Below are positions 24,727 through 33,786 of a DNA stretch of 64,000 nt, piece after piece. Under the pieces are notes generated by a model. That model was given only the letters and a program-made list of their open reading frames with translations. It was not told the DNA's origin and made no database searches. Source of the stretch: Scleromatobacter sp038243995 (GTDB taxonomy: Bacteria; Pseudomonadota; Gammaproteobacteria; Burkholderiales; Burkholderiaceae_C); the NCBI GenBank assembly GCA_038243995.1, contig JBBRTV010000020.1, positions 46,789 to 110,788 of the forward strand, in the 5' to 3' direction. The number at the start of each line of letters is the position of its first letter. The first letter of the stretch is position 1. The position numbers were made by a program, and so were the translations under genes.

Positions 24727-25379
24727 TGGATGGTTTGTCCGGCTTCTGGAGCCAAAGCGATTTCATCAGCCGCACGGTCGCGCTGCTGCTCCTCGCGATG
24801 TCGACCAGCAGTTGGGTCATCATCCTCTGGAAGAGCTGGCTCCTGCGTCGTGCCGGTGGCGACATCCAGCGCGGCGTCGCCGCCTTCTGGGCCGCCGCGA
24901 CGGTCGACGAAGCCCGCGGCCGGCTCCAGGCCATCGATCGCGAGTCCGTGCTGCTGCCGCTGGTCGAAGCGGCCTTGACGCATCCCTTGACTGGCACGCT
25001 CGAGACGCAGCCGAAGCTGGCTTCGCAGTTGACGCGGCGCCTGCGCGACGCGCTGCATGCCGGGCTGGCGCAGCTCCAGTTCGGCCAGGTCGTGCTGGCG
25101 TCGATCGGTTCGACGTCGCCGTTCGTCGGCCTGTTCGGCACGGTCTGGGGAATCTTCCACGCGCTTGGCGGCATGGCCGAGGGCGGCGTGACCATAGACA
25201 AGATCGCCGGCCCCGTCGGCGAGGCGCTGATCTTCACCGCGGCCGGTCTCGCGGCGGCGATTCCCGCCGTGCTCGCCTACAACATCTTCGGCAAGCGCGT
25301 GTCCGCCTGCGAGGCGGATCTTGAGGGCTTCGCGCACGACCTGCGCGAGATGCAGATCGACGCGGCCTCGAGAAAATGA
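24726..25379 (+). CDS. exbB: ExbB/TolQ/MotA-type proton channel protein
   Basis: 217 aa, three membrane segments: one near residues 17-37, two C-terminal flanking the conserved GSTSPFVGLFGTVWGIFHAL and AAGLAAAIPAVLAYN. It energises a TonB- or Tol-type complex with the proton-motive force. ATG overlaps the dapB stop. exbD follows after 123 bases. No tonB is seen, so ExbB versus TolQ cannot be settled by context, but dapB-exbB-exbD-leuS is a stable Burkholderiales arrangement. Confidence 0.9.
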   Translation: MDGLSGFWSQSDFISRTVALLLLAMSTSSWVIILWKSWLLRRAGGDIQRGVAAFWAAATVDEARGRLQAIDRESVLLPLVEAALTHPLTGTLETQPKLASQLTRRLRDALHAGLAQLQFGQVVLASIGSTSPFVGLFGTVWGIFHALGGMAEGGVTIDKIAGPVGEALIFTAAGLAAAIPAVLAYNIFGKRVSACEADLEGFAHDLREMQIDAASRK

Positions 25380-25502
25380 CGCCGCTCGCTGCACGCCACG
25401 GCAACCGGGCGGCCGGCCCGGACTGGAGACGGCTGGCTGCCGCAGTCCGGGTCGGACGCTGGCGGCTCGGCGATCGGCCACGCATGGTCGCGGGAGCCTG
25501 AC

Positions 25503-25919
25503 TTGGCCTTCGGCCGCCTCGAACGCTCGCCCGCGTCGCAGCCCATGAGCGACATCAACATGACGCCGCTGATCGACGTGATGCTGGTGCTGCTGGTCAT
25601 CTTCATGATCACGGCGCCCCTGATGACGTCGAGCCTGAAGATGGAGCTGCCGAAGACGGCGGCCGCACAACCGAACGACAGCGCGGTCCCCCTGGCCCTG
25701 GCGATCACCGCGGATGGCCGCATGCATGTCGGCAACGACGCCGTATCGCGCGACGACCTGCTGCAGACCCTGAAATCCGCGTCGCGACGCCAGCCACAGC
25801 CCGACGTGCTCGTGCGCGCCGACCAGAGCGTGCCCTACGGGCGCGTGGCCGAACTCATCGGCCTCGTGCAGGACGCGGGCCTGACGCACATCGGGTTCGT
25901 GACACAACCGGCGAAGTGA
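25503..25919 (+). CDS. exbD: ExbD/TolR family protein
   Basis: 138 aa from a TTG at 25503 (MAFGRLERSPASQPMSDINM), the length and N-terminus expected for this family; the ATG at 25545 would cut off the cytoplasmic lead. One N-terminal helix, PLIDVMLVLLVIFMITAPLM, holds the conserved Asp, then a periplasmic domain with VLVRADQSVPYGRVAELIGL. Partner of the ExbB channel. Confidence 0.93.
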   Translation: MAFGRLERSPASQPMSDINMTPLIDVMLVLLVIFMITAPLMTSSLKMELPKTAAAQPNDSAVPLALAITADGRMHVGNDAVSRDDLLQTLKSASRRQPQPDVLVRADQSVPYGRVAELIGLVQDAGLTHIGFVTQPAK

Positions 25920-25979
25920 CGCTCCGATCCCGCGCGGGGATCGGAAGGCAGTCGCCTCTCGACACCCGCCGTGGCCTCC

Positions 25980-25985
25980 TACAAT
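25980..25985 (+). promoter_or_regulatory. Candidate -10 element of leuS (TACAAT)
   Basis: TACAAT ends 6 bases before the leuS ATG (25992), so a transcript from it would start at or next to the initiation codon. A possible -35 TCGACA (25959-25964) has only 15-base spacing. Confidence 0.4.
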
Positions 25986-25991
25986 CGACGG

Positions 25992-28640
25992 ATGAACGAC
26001 AAGTACGCACCCTCCGAGATCGAAGCCGCCGCCCAGGCGCATTGGCGCGCCGCCGATGCCTACCGCGTCACCGAGGACGCGCGCCGCGCCAAGTTCTACG
26101 CGTGCTCGATGCTGCCGTATCCGAGCGGCAAGCTGCACATGGGCCACGTGCGCAACTACACGATCAACGACATGCTCACGCGGCAACTGCGCATGAAGGG
26201 CATGAACGTGCTGATGCCGATGGGCTGGGACGCGTTCGGCCTGCCGGCCGAGAACGCCGCGATCAAGAACAAGGTGCCGCCGGCGAAGTGGACGTACGAC
26301 AACATCGCGACGATGAAGTCGCAGATGCAGGCGATGGGCCTCGCGATCGACTGGTCGCGCGAGATCGCCACATGCCAGCCCGCGTACTACAAGTGGAACC
26401 AGTGGCTGTTCCTGAAGATGCTCGAGGCCGGCATCTGCGAGCGTCGCACGCAGGTCGTCAACTGGGACCCGGTCGACCAGACGGTGCTCGCCAACGAGCA
26501 GGTGATCGACGGCCATGGCTGGCGTTCGGGCGCACCGGTGGAAAAGCGCGAGATTCCCGGCTACTACCTCGACATCACGCGATACGCCGAAGAACTGCGC
26601 TCCGCGGTCGCCGACCCGGCCGATCCGAACTACCTGTCCGGCTGGCCCGAGCGCGTGCGCCTGATGCAGGAAAACTGGATCGGCAAGAGCGAAGGCGTGC
26701 GCTTCGCCTTCCCGCACACGATCCACGACGAGACCGGCGCCCTGATAGGCGACGGGAAGCTGTGGGTCTTCACGACGCGCGCCGACACCATCATGGGCGT
26801 GACTTTCTGTGCCGTCGCGCCCGAGCATCCGCTCGCCACGCACGCCGCCAGAGGCAACCCGGCGCTAGACGCGTTCATCGCCCAGGCCAAGGCCGGCGGC
26901 ACGACCGAGGCGGAACTGGCGACGAAGGAAAAGGAAGGCCTGCCGACCGGCCTGACCGTCATCCATCCGCTGACCGGCGCCGCGGTGCCGGTGTGGGTCG
27001 GCAACTACGTGCTGATGAGCTACGGGGACGGCGCGGTCATGGGCGTACCCGCGCATGACGAGCGCGACTTCGCGTTCGCGAAGAAGTACGGCCTGGAGAT
27101 CAGGCAGGTCGTGAGCGTGCCCGGCGAGACGTTCTCGACCGACGCCTGGGCCGAGTGGTACGGCGACAAGCAGCGCGGCGTGTGCGTCGAATCGGGCGCG
27201 CTCGACGGCTTCGGCCTCAAGGATGCCGTGACGCGCGTTGCCGACCTGCTCGGCGCCGCCGGCCTCGGCGAGAAGAAGACGACCTGGCGCCTGCGCGACT
27301 GGGGCATCAGCCGCCAGCGCTACTGGGGCACGCCCATCCCCATCATTCATTGCGACGACTGCGGCGTCGTGCCGGTACCCGAGAAAGACCTGCCGGTGGT
27401 GCTGCCGGACGACCTGATCCCGGACGGCTCGGGCAATCCGCTCAACAAGTGCGCGTCGTTCCTGAACGTGGCCTGCCCGAGCTGCGGCAAGCCCGCGCGC
27501 CGCGAGACGGACACGATGGACACCTTCGTCGATTCGTCGTGGTACTTCATGCGCTACTGCGATCCGGCGAACGACCGGCAGATGGTCGGCGCGGGCACTG
27601 ATTACTGGATGCCGATGGACCAGTACATCGGCGGCATCGAGCACGCGATCCTGCACCTGCTCTACGCGCGCTTCTGGACGAAGGTGATGCGCGACCTGAA
27701 GCTCGTCAACGTCAGCGAACCCTTCACGAAGCTGCTGACGCAGGGCATGGTGCTCAAGGGCGCGTTCTTCCACAAGCCGGCCGATGCGGGCAAGAACTAC
27801 TTCTGGGAGCATGAGGTCGACGTCATCACGAACGACCACGGCGTGATCACGGGCGCGACCTTGAAGAAGGACGGCACGCCGCTCGAGTACGAGATGACGA
27901 CGATGTCGAAGTCCAAGAGCAATGGCGTCGATCCGCAGGCGTTGATCGATCGCTACGGCGCCGACACGGCTCGCCTGTTCGTCATGTTCGCCTCCCCACC
28001 GGAACAGACGCTCGAATGGAACGACTCCGGCGTCGAGGGCGCGCATCGCTTTCTCAAGCGTGTCTGGGGCTTCGGCGCGAAGAACGCCGACACCTTGCGC
28101 GGCGCCTCCGACACCTCTTCCGGGTCGGATGCGAACGCCTCCGCGAAGGCCCTGCGTCGCGAAGTGCACGTGCTGCTCAGGCAGATCAGCTACGACTACG
28201 AGCGCATGCAGTACAACACCGTGGTTTCCGGCGCCATGAAGCTCCTGAACGCCCTCGAAGGTTTTGCGATCGACGGCAGCAAGGGCTCCGCGGCGGTGCT
28301 GCGGGAAGGCTTCTCCGTGCTGCTGCGCGCCCTGTATCCGGCCTGCCCGCATCTGACGCAGGGCCTGTGGACCGAACTCGGCTATTCGACCCGGGGCGGG
28401 GAACTGCTGGACGCCGCCTGGCCGGCCGTCGACGAGTCGGCACTGGTGCAGGATGAAATCGAACTCGTGCTGCAGGTGGCGGGCAAGACGCGCGGCGCGG
28501 TGCGGGTCGCGACCGGCGCCGACAAGGCGGCCATCGAGGCGGCGGCGCTGGCCTCGCCCGAGTTCGCACGCTTCGGCGAGGGCAAGCCCGCGAAGAAGGT
28601 CGTCGTCGTGCCGGGTCGCCTCGTCAACATCGTCGTCTGA
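25992..28640 (+). CDS. leuS: Leucyl-tRNA synthetase
   Basis: 882 aa, class I. HIGH-type motif PYPSGKLHMGHVRNY near residue 45; editing domain in the middle (VFTTRADTIMGVTFCAVAPE); KMSKS-type motif TTMSKSKSNGVDP near residue 640; C-terminal LQVAGKTRGAVRV as in all LeuRS. ATG 25992 is preceded by no clear Shine-Dalgarno; the in-frame codon at 25971 adds 7 residues. lptE begins 20 bases after the stop. Confidence 0.97.
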   Translation: MNDKYAPSEIEAAAQAHWRAADAYRVTEDARRAKFYACSMLPYPSGKLHMGHVRNYTINDMLTRQLRMKGMNVLMPMGWDAFGLPAENAAIKNKVPPAKWTYDNIATMKSQMQAMGLAIDWSREIATCQPAYYKWNQWLFLKMLEAGICERRTQVVNWDPVDQTVLANEQVIDGHGWRSGAPVEKREIPGYYLDITRYAEELRSAVADPADPNYLSGWPERVRLMQENWIGKSEGVRFAFPHTIHDETGALIGDGKLWVFTTRADTIMGVTFCAVAPEHPLATHAARGNPALDAFIAQAKAGGTTEAELATKEKEGLPTGLTVIHPLTGAAVPVWVGNYVLMSYGDGAVMGVPAHDERDFAFAKKYGLEIRQVVSVPGETFSTDAWAEWYGDKQRGVCVESGALDGFGLKDAVTRVADLLGAAGLGEKKTTWRLRDWGISRQRYWGTPIPIIHCDDCGVVPVPEKDLPVVLPDDLIPDGSGNPLNKCASFLNVACPSCGKPARRETDTMDTFVDSSWYFMRYCDPANDRQMVGAGTDYWMPMDQYIGGIEHAILHLLYARFWTKVMRDLKLVNVSEPFTKLLTQGMVLKGAFFHKPADAGKNYFWEHEVDVITNDHGVITGATLKKDGTPLEYEMTTMSKSKSNGVDPQALIDRYGADTARLFVMFASPPEQTLEWNDSGVEGAHRFLKRVWGFGAKNADTLRGASDTSSGSDANASAKALRREVHVLLRQISYDYERMQYNTVVSGAMKLLNALEGFAIDGSKGSAAVLREGFSVLLRALYPACPHLTQGLWTELGYSTRGGELLDAAWPAVDESALVQDEIELVLQVAGKTRGAVRVATGADKAAIEAAALASPEFARFGEGKPAKKVVVVPGRLVNIVV

Positions 28641-28660
28641 ACGACACCCGAAGGACGCCC

Positions 28661-29281
28661 TTGAAGACCGCTCCGACATCGCACCGCCGCCGCCTCACGC
28701 TTGCCGCGTCGCTGGCCTTCACGCTGGCGGCGGCTGTGGGCGGCTGCGGGTTCCACCTGCGCATTCCGCAGACGCTCAACTACCAGCGCATCGCCCTGTC
28801 CGGCTTCGCCGATCGCTCGACGATGGCCGACGAGATCCGCCGCGCGCTGCCCGAAGACTCGCGCATCACGCCCAACGTGCTCGAATCGCAGGTCGTCATC
28901 CAGGCGCTGGTCGACACGCGCGAGACGACCGTCGAGGCTTCCACGGCGTTCGGCCAGGTGCGTGAAATGGAGCTGCACGTGAAACTGCGCTACCGCGTGA
29001 TGCGCCCGGACGGCACGGAGTTGCTCCCGGTGTCCGACCTCGAACGCTTCCGCGACCTGACCTACGACGAATCGATTGCGCTGGCGAAAGACACCGAGCT
29101 GAATTCCCTCTATCGCGACATGCAGTCCGACATCGCGATCCAGCTCGTGCGCGTGCTGGCGGCGATCGGCAACCCGACCGGGCCGGCCGCGCACATCGGC
29201 GCTTCGATCGCCGCCTCGGCAGCCCTGGGGGCCCGAGCGGCCCCCGCCGCGGTGGCCGCCTCGGCGGCCGCTTCGAACTGA
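28661..29281 (+). CDS. lptE: LPS assembly lipoprotein LptE
   Basis: 206 aa from a TTG at 28661 with a GAAGGACG ribosome-binding region. Lipobox VGGC (Cys29) followed by GFHLR, the hallmark of LptE/RlpB. It plugs the LptD barrel during LPS export. The Ala-rich tail (last ~35 residues) is low complexity. Its partner LptD is encoded at 40026-42404. holA starts 18 bases later. Confidence 0.92.
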   Translation: MKTAPTSHRRRLTLAASLAFTLAAAVGGCGFHLRIPQTLNYQRIALSGFADRSTMADEIRRALPEDSRITPNVLESQVVIQALVDTRETTVEASTAFGQVREMELHVKLRYRVMRPDGTELLPVSDLERFRDLTYDESIALAKDTELNSLYRDMQSDIAIQLVRVLAAIGNPTGPAAHIGASIAASAALGARAAPAAVAASAAASN

Positions 29282-29299
29282 TCTGCGCGCGCCGGCCCC

Positions 29300-30376
29300 A
29301 TGCAGGTTCGCCCCGAACAACTCGCCGACCACCTGGCGCGCGGTCTCGGCAACGTCTACACGGTGCACGGCGACGAGCCGCTGCGCGCGCAGGAAGCGGC
29401 CGATGCGATCCGCGCGGCCGCGCGCGCCGCCGGCAGCAGCGAGCGCAAGGTGTTCGTCGTCAGCGGCGCCCATTTCGACTGGAGCGGCGTGATCGGCGCC
29501 TCGCAGGCGATGGGCCTGTTCGCCGACCAGCAGCTCATCGAGATCCGCATTCCGTCGGGCAAGCCCGGCAAGGACGGTGGCGAGGCATTGCAGCAGATCG
29601 CCCGCGAGGCGGGCCCAGACAGCCGCTTGCTGGTGCACCTGCCCCGGCTCGACTGGCAACAACAGAAGGCGGCCTGGTTCTCCGCCCTCGACGGCGCGGG
29701 CGTGACGATCGCGGCCGACATCATCGAGCGCGCCGGACTCCCCGCATGGCTGGCAAAGCGCTTCGCGCTGCAGGGCCAGCGCGTCGAGGCCGGCGCCGTC
29801 GGCGAGTCGACGCTCGCATTCATGGCCGACCGCGTCGAGGGCAACCTGCTCGCGGCGCACCAGGAGATCCAGAAGCTCGGCCTGCTCTACCCGCCCGGCG
29901 AACTCACGTTCGCGCAGGTCGAGGATGCCGTGCTCGACGTCGCCCGGCACGATGTCTCGCGCTTGTGCGACGCGGTGCTGGCTGTCCAGGTGCCGCGCGC
30001 GCTGCGCATGCTCGAGGGCCTGCAGGCCGAAGGCGAGGCCGCCGTCTTCGTGCACTACAAGCTCTCCGACGACATCCGTGCTCTCAAGCGTATCCAGGAC
30101 GCGATCGCCGACGGCAAACCGATGCCGATGGCCCTGCGCGAAGCGCGCATCTGGGGCGCGCGCGAGCGCCTGTTCGAGCGCGCGCTGCCGCGCCTGACGG
30201 CCCCGATGGCGGCACGCCTGGTGGGCGCGGCGAGCGAATGCGACGGCGTGCTGAAGGGCCTGCGCCATCCGCAATGGCCCGTCGATCCCTGGGACGCGCT
30301 GCGCCGGCTGGTGCTGATGATGTTGCAGGCGCTGAAGCCGGACGGTGCGCGCGCCGGGCTGGTGCTGCGCACCTGA
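29300..30376 (+). CDS. holA: DNA polymerase III delta subunit HolA
   Basis: 358 aa. Clamp-loader delta subunit that opens the beta clamp. Typical start MQVRPEQLADHLARGLGNVY, then VHGDEPLRAQEAADAIRAAA; the middle has LAFMADRVEGNLLAAHQEIQ, the conserved helix following the ATPase-like domains. The C-terminal collar ends near LRRLVLMMLQALKP. Usual place after lptE. Confidence 0.95.
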   Translation: MQVRPEQLADHLARGLGNVYTVHGDEPLRAQEAADAIRAAARAAGSSERKVFVVSGAHFDWSGVIGASQAMGLFADQQLIEIRIPSGKPGKDGGEALQQIAREAGPDSRLLVHLPRLDWQQQKAAWFSALDGAGVTIAADIIERAGLPAWLAKRFALQGQRVEAGAVGESTLAFMADRVEGNLLAAHQEIQKLGLLYPPGELTFAQVEDAVLDVARHDVSRLCDAVLAVQVPRALRMLEGLQAEGEAAVFVHYKLSDDIRALKRIQDAIADGKPMPMALREARIWGARERLFERALPRLTAPMAARLVGAASECDGVLKGLRHPQWPVDPWDALRRLVLMMLQALKPDGARAGLVLRT

Positions 30377-30401
30377 GAAGAGACCGGGCTTACGGCGGCC
30401 C

Positions 30402-31349
30402 TCAGTAGCCGCGCGAGCGATCCACCAGGTGAAACGGCGCTTGCCCGCGTCGCACGGCCTCGACGTTGGCGGCGACCACTGCCGCCGCGCTGCGCAGGTC
30501 GGTCTGCGCGGCGGCATGGGGCCACACCGTCACGCGCGGATGGAACCAGAACACGTGCGTGGGCGGCAGCGGTTCGGTCTCGAAGACGTCGAGCACCGCA
30601 TGCGCCAGCCGCCCGGCGTTCAGCGCCGCGAGCAGATCCTGCTCGACGACGTGGGCGCCGCGCGCGAGGTTCACGAAACTCGCGCCCGCGCGCATCTGCG
30701 CGATGCGGGTGCGATCGATCAGGCCGCGGGTATCGGGCGTCAGCGGCAACAGGTTGACGACGACGTCTGCTGCGCCGAGCGCGGCGGGCAATGCGGCCCA
30801 GCCGGCCATCGCGACCACACCCGGCAGTGACCGCGGACGCGCGCTCCAGCCCGTCACCGCATACCCCAGGGCAACCAGCTGGAGCGCCGCCGTTCGCCCC
30901 ATCTGGCCCAGGCCCAGCACCAGCACCGTCACCTCGTCGGCGCGCTTCTGGGACAAGACGCGCCAGGTCGTCTGGCGCTGTTGGGCCGCATAGTCGAATG
31001 CGTGGCGGTGAATCGACAGCACGGCCCATGCCGCCGTCTCGGCCATCGCCCGGTTCATGGCCGGATCGACCATGCGCGCGACCGGCACGGCAGCGGGCAG
31101 CGTCGTGTCCGTGAGCAGCCTGTCGACCCCCGCCCACAACGACTGGATGAGCCGGAGTCGCGTGCACGCGGCGAGACGGCCCGGCGGCGGATTCGCGACG
31201 ACCGCGATCTCGGCATCGCGCCAGCGATCGCAGGACGTGCCGTCGATCCGCGGATCGATCCAGTCGTCGTCGGGCAGCGCGTCGGTCAGCGCGCGCCACC
31301 AGTCATCCCGCTCCGCGCCCTCCATGCGCACGTCGAAGGCGATCTTCAT
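30402..31349 (-). CDS. ghrA: Glyoxylate/hydroxypyruvate reductase A (GhrA-like)
   Basis: 315 aa. D-2-hydroxyacid dehydrogenase fold. Short catalytic half at the N-terminus with LIQSLWAGVDRLL, NAD(P)H motif VLVLGLGQMGRTAA, NLARGAHVVEQ (Arg), DVFETEPLPPTH (Glu) and VTVWPHAAAQTD (His). ATG at 31349 overlaps the upstream pncC stop. The GhrA subgroup label comes from size and the HVFWFHP stretch. Confidence 0.9.
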   Translation of the reverse strand: MKIAFDVRMEGAERDDWWRALTDALPDDDWIDPRIDGTSCDRWRDAEIAVVANPPPGRLAACTRLRLIQSLWAGVDRLLTDTTLPAAVPVARMVDPAMNRAMAETAAWAVLSIHRHAFDYAAQQRQTTWRVLSQKRADEVTVLVLGLGQMGRTAALQLVALGYAVTGWSARPRSLPGVVAMAGWAALPAALGAADVVVNLLPLTPDTRGLIDRTRIAQMRAGASFVNLARGAHVVEQDLLAALNAGRLAHAVLDVFETEPLPPTHVFWFHPRVTVWPHAAAQTDLRSAAAVVAANVEAVRRGQAPFHLVDRSRGY

Positions 31350-31978
31350 GATGCGGGGCCGACCACCGCGCGTGCAGGTGCATCGGCATGGCGGTCGGGC
31401 ATGGCGGCGGCGCCGTGGCCGTCGCGCGCAGCGGCGAGGAGGCGCTGCAAGGCGGTGGAGACGGTCTGCGCGCGGATCGCCGCCCGATCGCCATCCAGGT
31501 GCAGGCACTCGGTGCGGCAGGCGACGAGTGGGGCATCGGCGCCCGCCGGCAAGCCTTCCTGCGTCTCGCGGGCATGGGCCCAGGCGAGCCCCAGCCAGAC
31601 GGTCCCGACGGGCTTGTCCGGCGTGCCACCCCCGGGGCCGGCCACGCCCGTGATCGAGATCGCGAGCTGGACGCCCGTGCGGGCCAGCGCGCCGCGGGCC
31701 ATCGCATTCGCGACTTCCGCGCTGACGGCACCGTGCGATACCAGCATGTCGTGGGCGACCCCCAGCAGGCCTTCCTTGGCGTCATAGGCGTAGGTCACGA
31801 AGCCCGCGGCGAACCAGTCGCTGGCGCCCGCCGGCGCCGTGCAGGCGCCCGCCAGCAGTCCGCCGGTGCAGCTCTCGGCCGTCGCCAGGCGCCAGCCGCG
31901 CGCGCGCAGCGCGTCGCCGAGCGCCTCCACCTGGCCGATGAGCCGGTCGTCGATCGAGATCAGTGCGCCGCCTGCCAT
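31346..31978 (-). CDS. pncC: CinA C-terminal domain nicotinamide-nucleotide amidase
   Basis: 210 aa. Deamidates NMN in pyridine nucleotide recycling. Motifs: LATAESCTGGLLAGACTAPA, SHGAVSAEVANAMARGAL, then SITGVAGPGGGTPDKPVGTV, which is diagnostic. An ATG at 31987 is an alternative start. It overlaps pgpA by 19 bases. The C-terminal ~30 residues beyond the domain are Ala/His-rich. Confidence 0.92.
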   Translation of the reverse strand: MAGGALISIDDRLIGQVEALGDALRARGWRLATAESCTGGLLAGACTAPAGASDWFAAGFVTYAYDAKEGLLGVAHDMLVSHGAVSAEVANAMARGALARTGVQLAISITGVAGPGGGTPDKPVGTVWLGLAWAHARETQEGLPAGADAPLVACRTECLHLDGDRAAIRAQTVSTALQRLLAAARDGHGAAAMPDRHADAPARAVVGPAS

Positions 31979-32541
31979 GACATCCATCCCCACTGCCCCG
32001 CAAAGAAGACGACCAGCGTGCACAGCGCCGCGACCAGGTCGTCGAAGATGATGCCGAAGCCTTGCGCCCAGCCCGGCAACGCGCCCGGCGCGGGCTTGAA
32101 GCACGCATCGGCCCAGCCGACCGGCCCCCGCTTGACGGCGTCGAACAGCCGGAACAACCCGAACGCGATCGCCTGGCCGGCGAGCCCCACCGGCATCACG
32201 ATCCACAAGATGATCCAGAATGCGATGATCTCGTCCCAGACGATGGCGCCGGGGTCGGAAATCGCCATCGCGCGCGCCGTCTGCGTGCACGCCCACCAAC
32301 CCACGAACAACCCCGCCACGATGATGGCCGCCCACGCCAGGGGCGAGGGCGCGCACACGCGCTCGAGCACCAGGAAGAGCGCCCAGCCGGCGAGCGTCCC
32401 GGCCGTGCCCGGCGCGACGGGCGAGAGCCCGCTGCCGAAGCCCAGGGCGATGAGGCGGGCCGGATTCGCGCCCATGAAGCGCCAGGTCGCGCGAACCGGG
32501 CGGAGGCCGGAAGCCGCCGGCGTGGGCTCGGTTGCGCTCAT
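31960..32541 (-). CDS. pgpA: Phosphatidylglycerophosphatase A
   Basis: 193 aa inner-membrane enzyme that dephosphorylates phosphatidylglycerol-phosphate. The family motif GSGLSPVAPGTAGTLAGW near residue 36, the metal-binding IVWDEIIAFWI, and the C-terminal GIIFDDLVAALCTLVV are all present. Sits between thiL and pncC, the normal betaproteobacterial order. Confidence 0.94.
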   Translation of the reverse strand: MSATEPTPAASGLRPVRATWRFMGANPARLIALGFGSGLSPVAPGTAGTLAGWALFLVLERVCAPSPLAWAAIIVAGLFVGWWACTQTARAMAISDPGAIVWDEIIAFWIILWIVMPVGLAGQAIAFGLFRLFDAVKRGPVGWADACFKPAPGALPGWAQGFGIIFDDLVAALCTLVVFFAGQWGWMSWQAAH

Positions 32542-32605
32542 GCAGCGGGCGCGGTGCGGCGCGGATCGGCCCGGGGCGCCTTGGGAAGAAGGGAAGACGG
32601 TTTCA

Positions 32606-33568
32606 TCATGCGGCGAGGAAGTGATCGAAGGCCCGCGCGTTCAGCTCGACCGCGGCGCCGGCGCCGTCGACGATATGCAGGCCGGTTGTCGCCGTGAGTG
32701 TGCCGATGCAGCTCACGGCGACGCCGGCGCGCGCACCGGCGTCGCGTACCCGGTCATGCGCGCTCGCCGGGGCGGCGAACAGCAGTTCGTAGTCGTCGCC
32801 GCCGCTCAGCACGCACTGCCGGCGCTGCGCCGGCGTGCAGGCCGCGACATGGGCGCTGTGCGGGATGTCGTCCAGGCGCAGGGCGGCGCCGCAGCCGCTG
32901 GCGCGCAGCACGTGCCCGAGGTCGCCGACAAGTCCGTCGCTGAGGTCGATGGCGGCGCTGGCGATGCCGCGCAGGGCCAGCCCGAGCGCCACGCGCGGCT
33001 GCGGCCGCTCCATCGCCCGACGCACGTCGTCGAACGCCTCGCCACGCAAGCTCGCGTTGCCGCGGAACACCTCGAGCGCCAGGCGCGCGTCGCCGAGGCG
33101 GCCGCTGACCCACAGCTCGTCGCCCGCACGCGCGCCGCCGCGGCGCAGGGCCTGGCCGGGCGGCACCTCGCCCATCACGGTGATGCCGATGTTCAGGGGC
33201 CCGGCCGTGGTGTCACCGCCGACGAGCTCGATATCGTGCGCATCCGCGAGCGCATAGAGCCCTTCGGCGAAGCCGGCCAGGAAGGGTTCGTCGACGCGCG
33301 GCAGCGACAGCGACAGCGTGAACGCCACGGGGCGCGCGCCGCATGCCGCGAGGTCGGACAAGTTGACCGCCAGGGCCTTGTGGCCCAGCGCGTCGGGCGG
33401 GACGGTGCTGAGGAAATGGCGTCCTTCTACGAGCGCATCGGTCGACACCGCCCAGTGCATGCCCGGCGTCGGCTGCAGGAGCGCGCAGTCGTCGCCACCC
33501 CCGAGCACGGCACGCCGCACCGGGCGGGAGAAGAATTTCGCGATCAGATCGAATTCGCCAACGGCCAT
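32606..33568 (-). CDS. thiL: Thiamine-monophosphate kinase ThiL
   Basis: 320 aa from the ATG at 33568 (MAVGEFDLIAKFF); an upstream ATG at 33679 adds an Arg-rich stretch with no family match. Motifs: GGGDDCALLQP, STDALVEGRHFL, ELVGGDTTAGPLNIG, AIDLSDGLVGDLGH and SGGDDYELLF. Converts TMP to the active cofactor thiamine pyrophosphate with ATP. Confidence 0.95.
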   Translation of the reverse strand: MAVGEFDLIAKFFSRPVRRAVLGGGDDCALLQPTPGMHWAVSTDALVEGRHFLSTVPPDALGHKALAVNLSDLAACGARPVAFTLSLSLPRVDEPFLAGFAEGLYALADAHDIELVGGDTTAGPLNIGITVMGEVPPGQALRRGGARAGDELWVSGRLGDARLALEVFRGNASLRGEAFDDVRRAMERPQPRVALGLALRGIASAAIDLSDGLVGDLGHVLRASGCGAALRLDDIPHSAHVAACTPAQRRQCVLSGGDDYELLFAAPASAHDRVRDAGARAGVAVSCIGTLTATTGLHIVDGAGAAVELNARAFDHFLAA

Positions 33569-33737
33569 CCGCTGGATTGTCGCCGACGACCGCGCCGGCT
33601 GCCGCAGAGGCCGGATGCGTCGCGGACACCCGCGGTTGACGCGCCGCGCAGGCGGGGCGAAAGTGTCCGACCGCGTCATGACGCCGCGCCGATCGAGCCA
33701 ATCGCGGCGCAGGCATGCATCCGCGGAAACCCGAACC

Positions 33738-33743
33738 TACAAT
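33738..33743 (+). promoter_or_regulatory. Candidate -10 element of maeB (TACAAT)
   Basis: TACAAT 43 bases before the maeB start at 33787, within a locally AT-rich pocket. The -35 region is weak. Confidence 0.4.
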
Positions 33744-33786
33744 TGCAGCCCGCTCTGCGCGTTTGCAGCGGACACCAGGACCGCCG

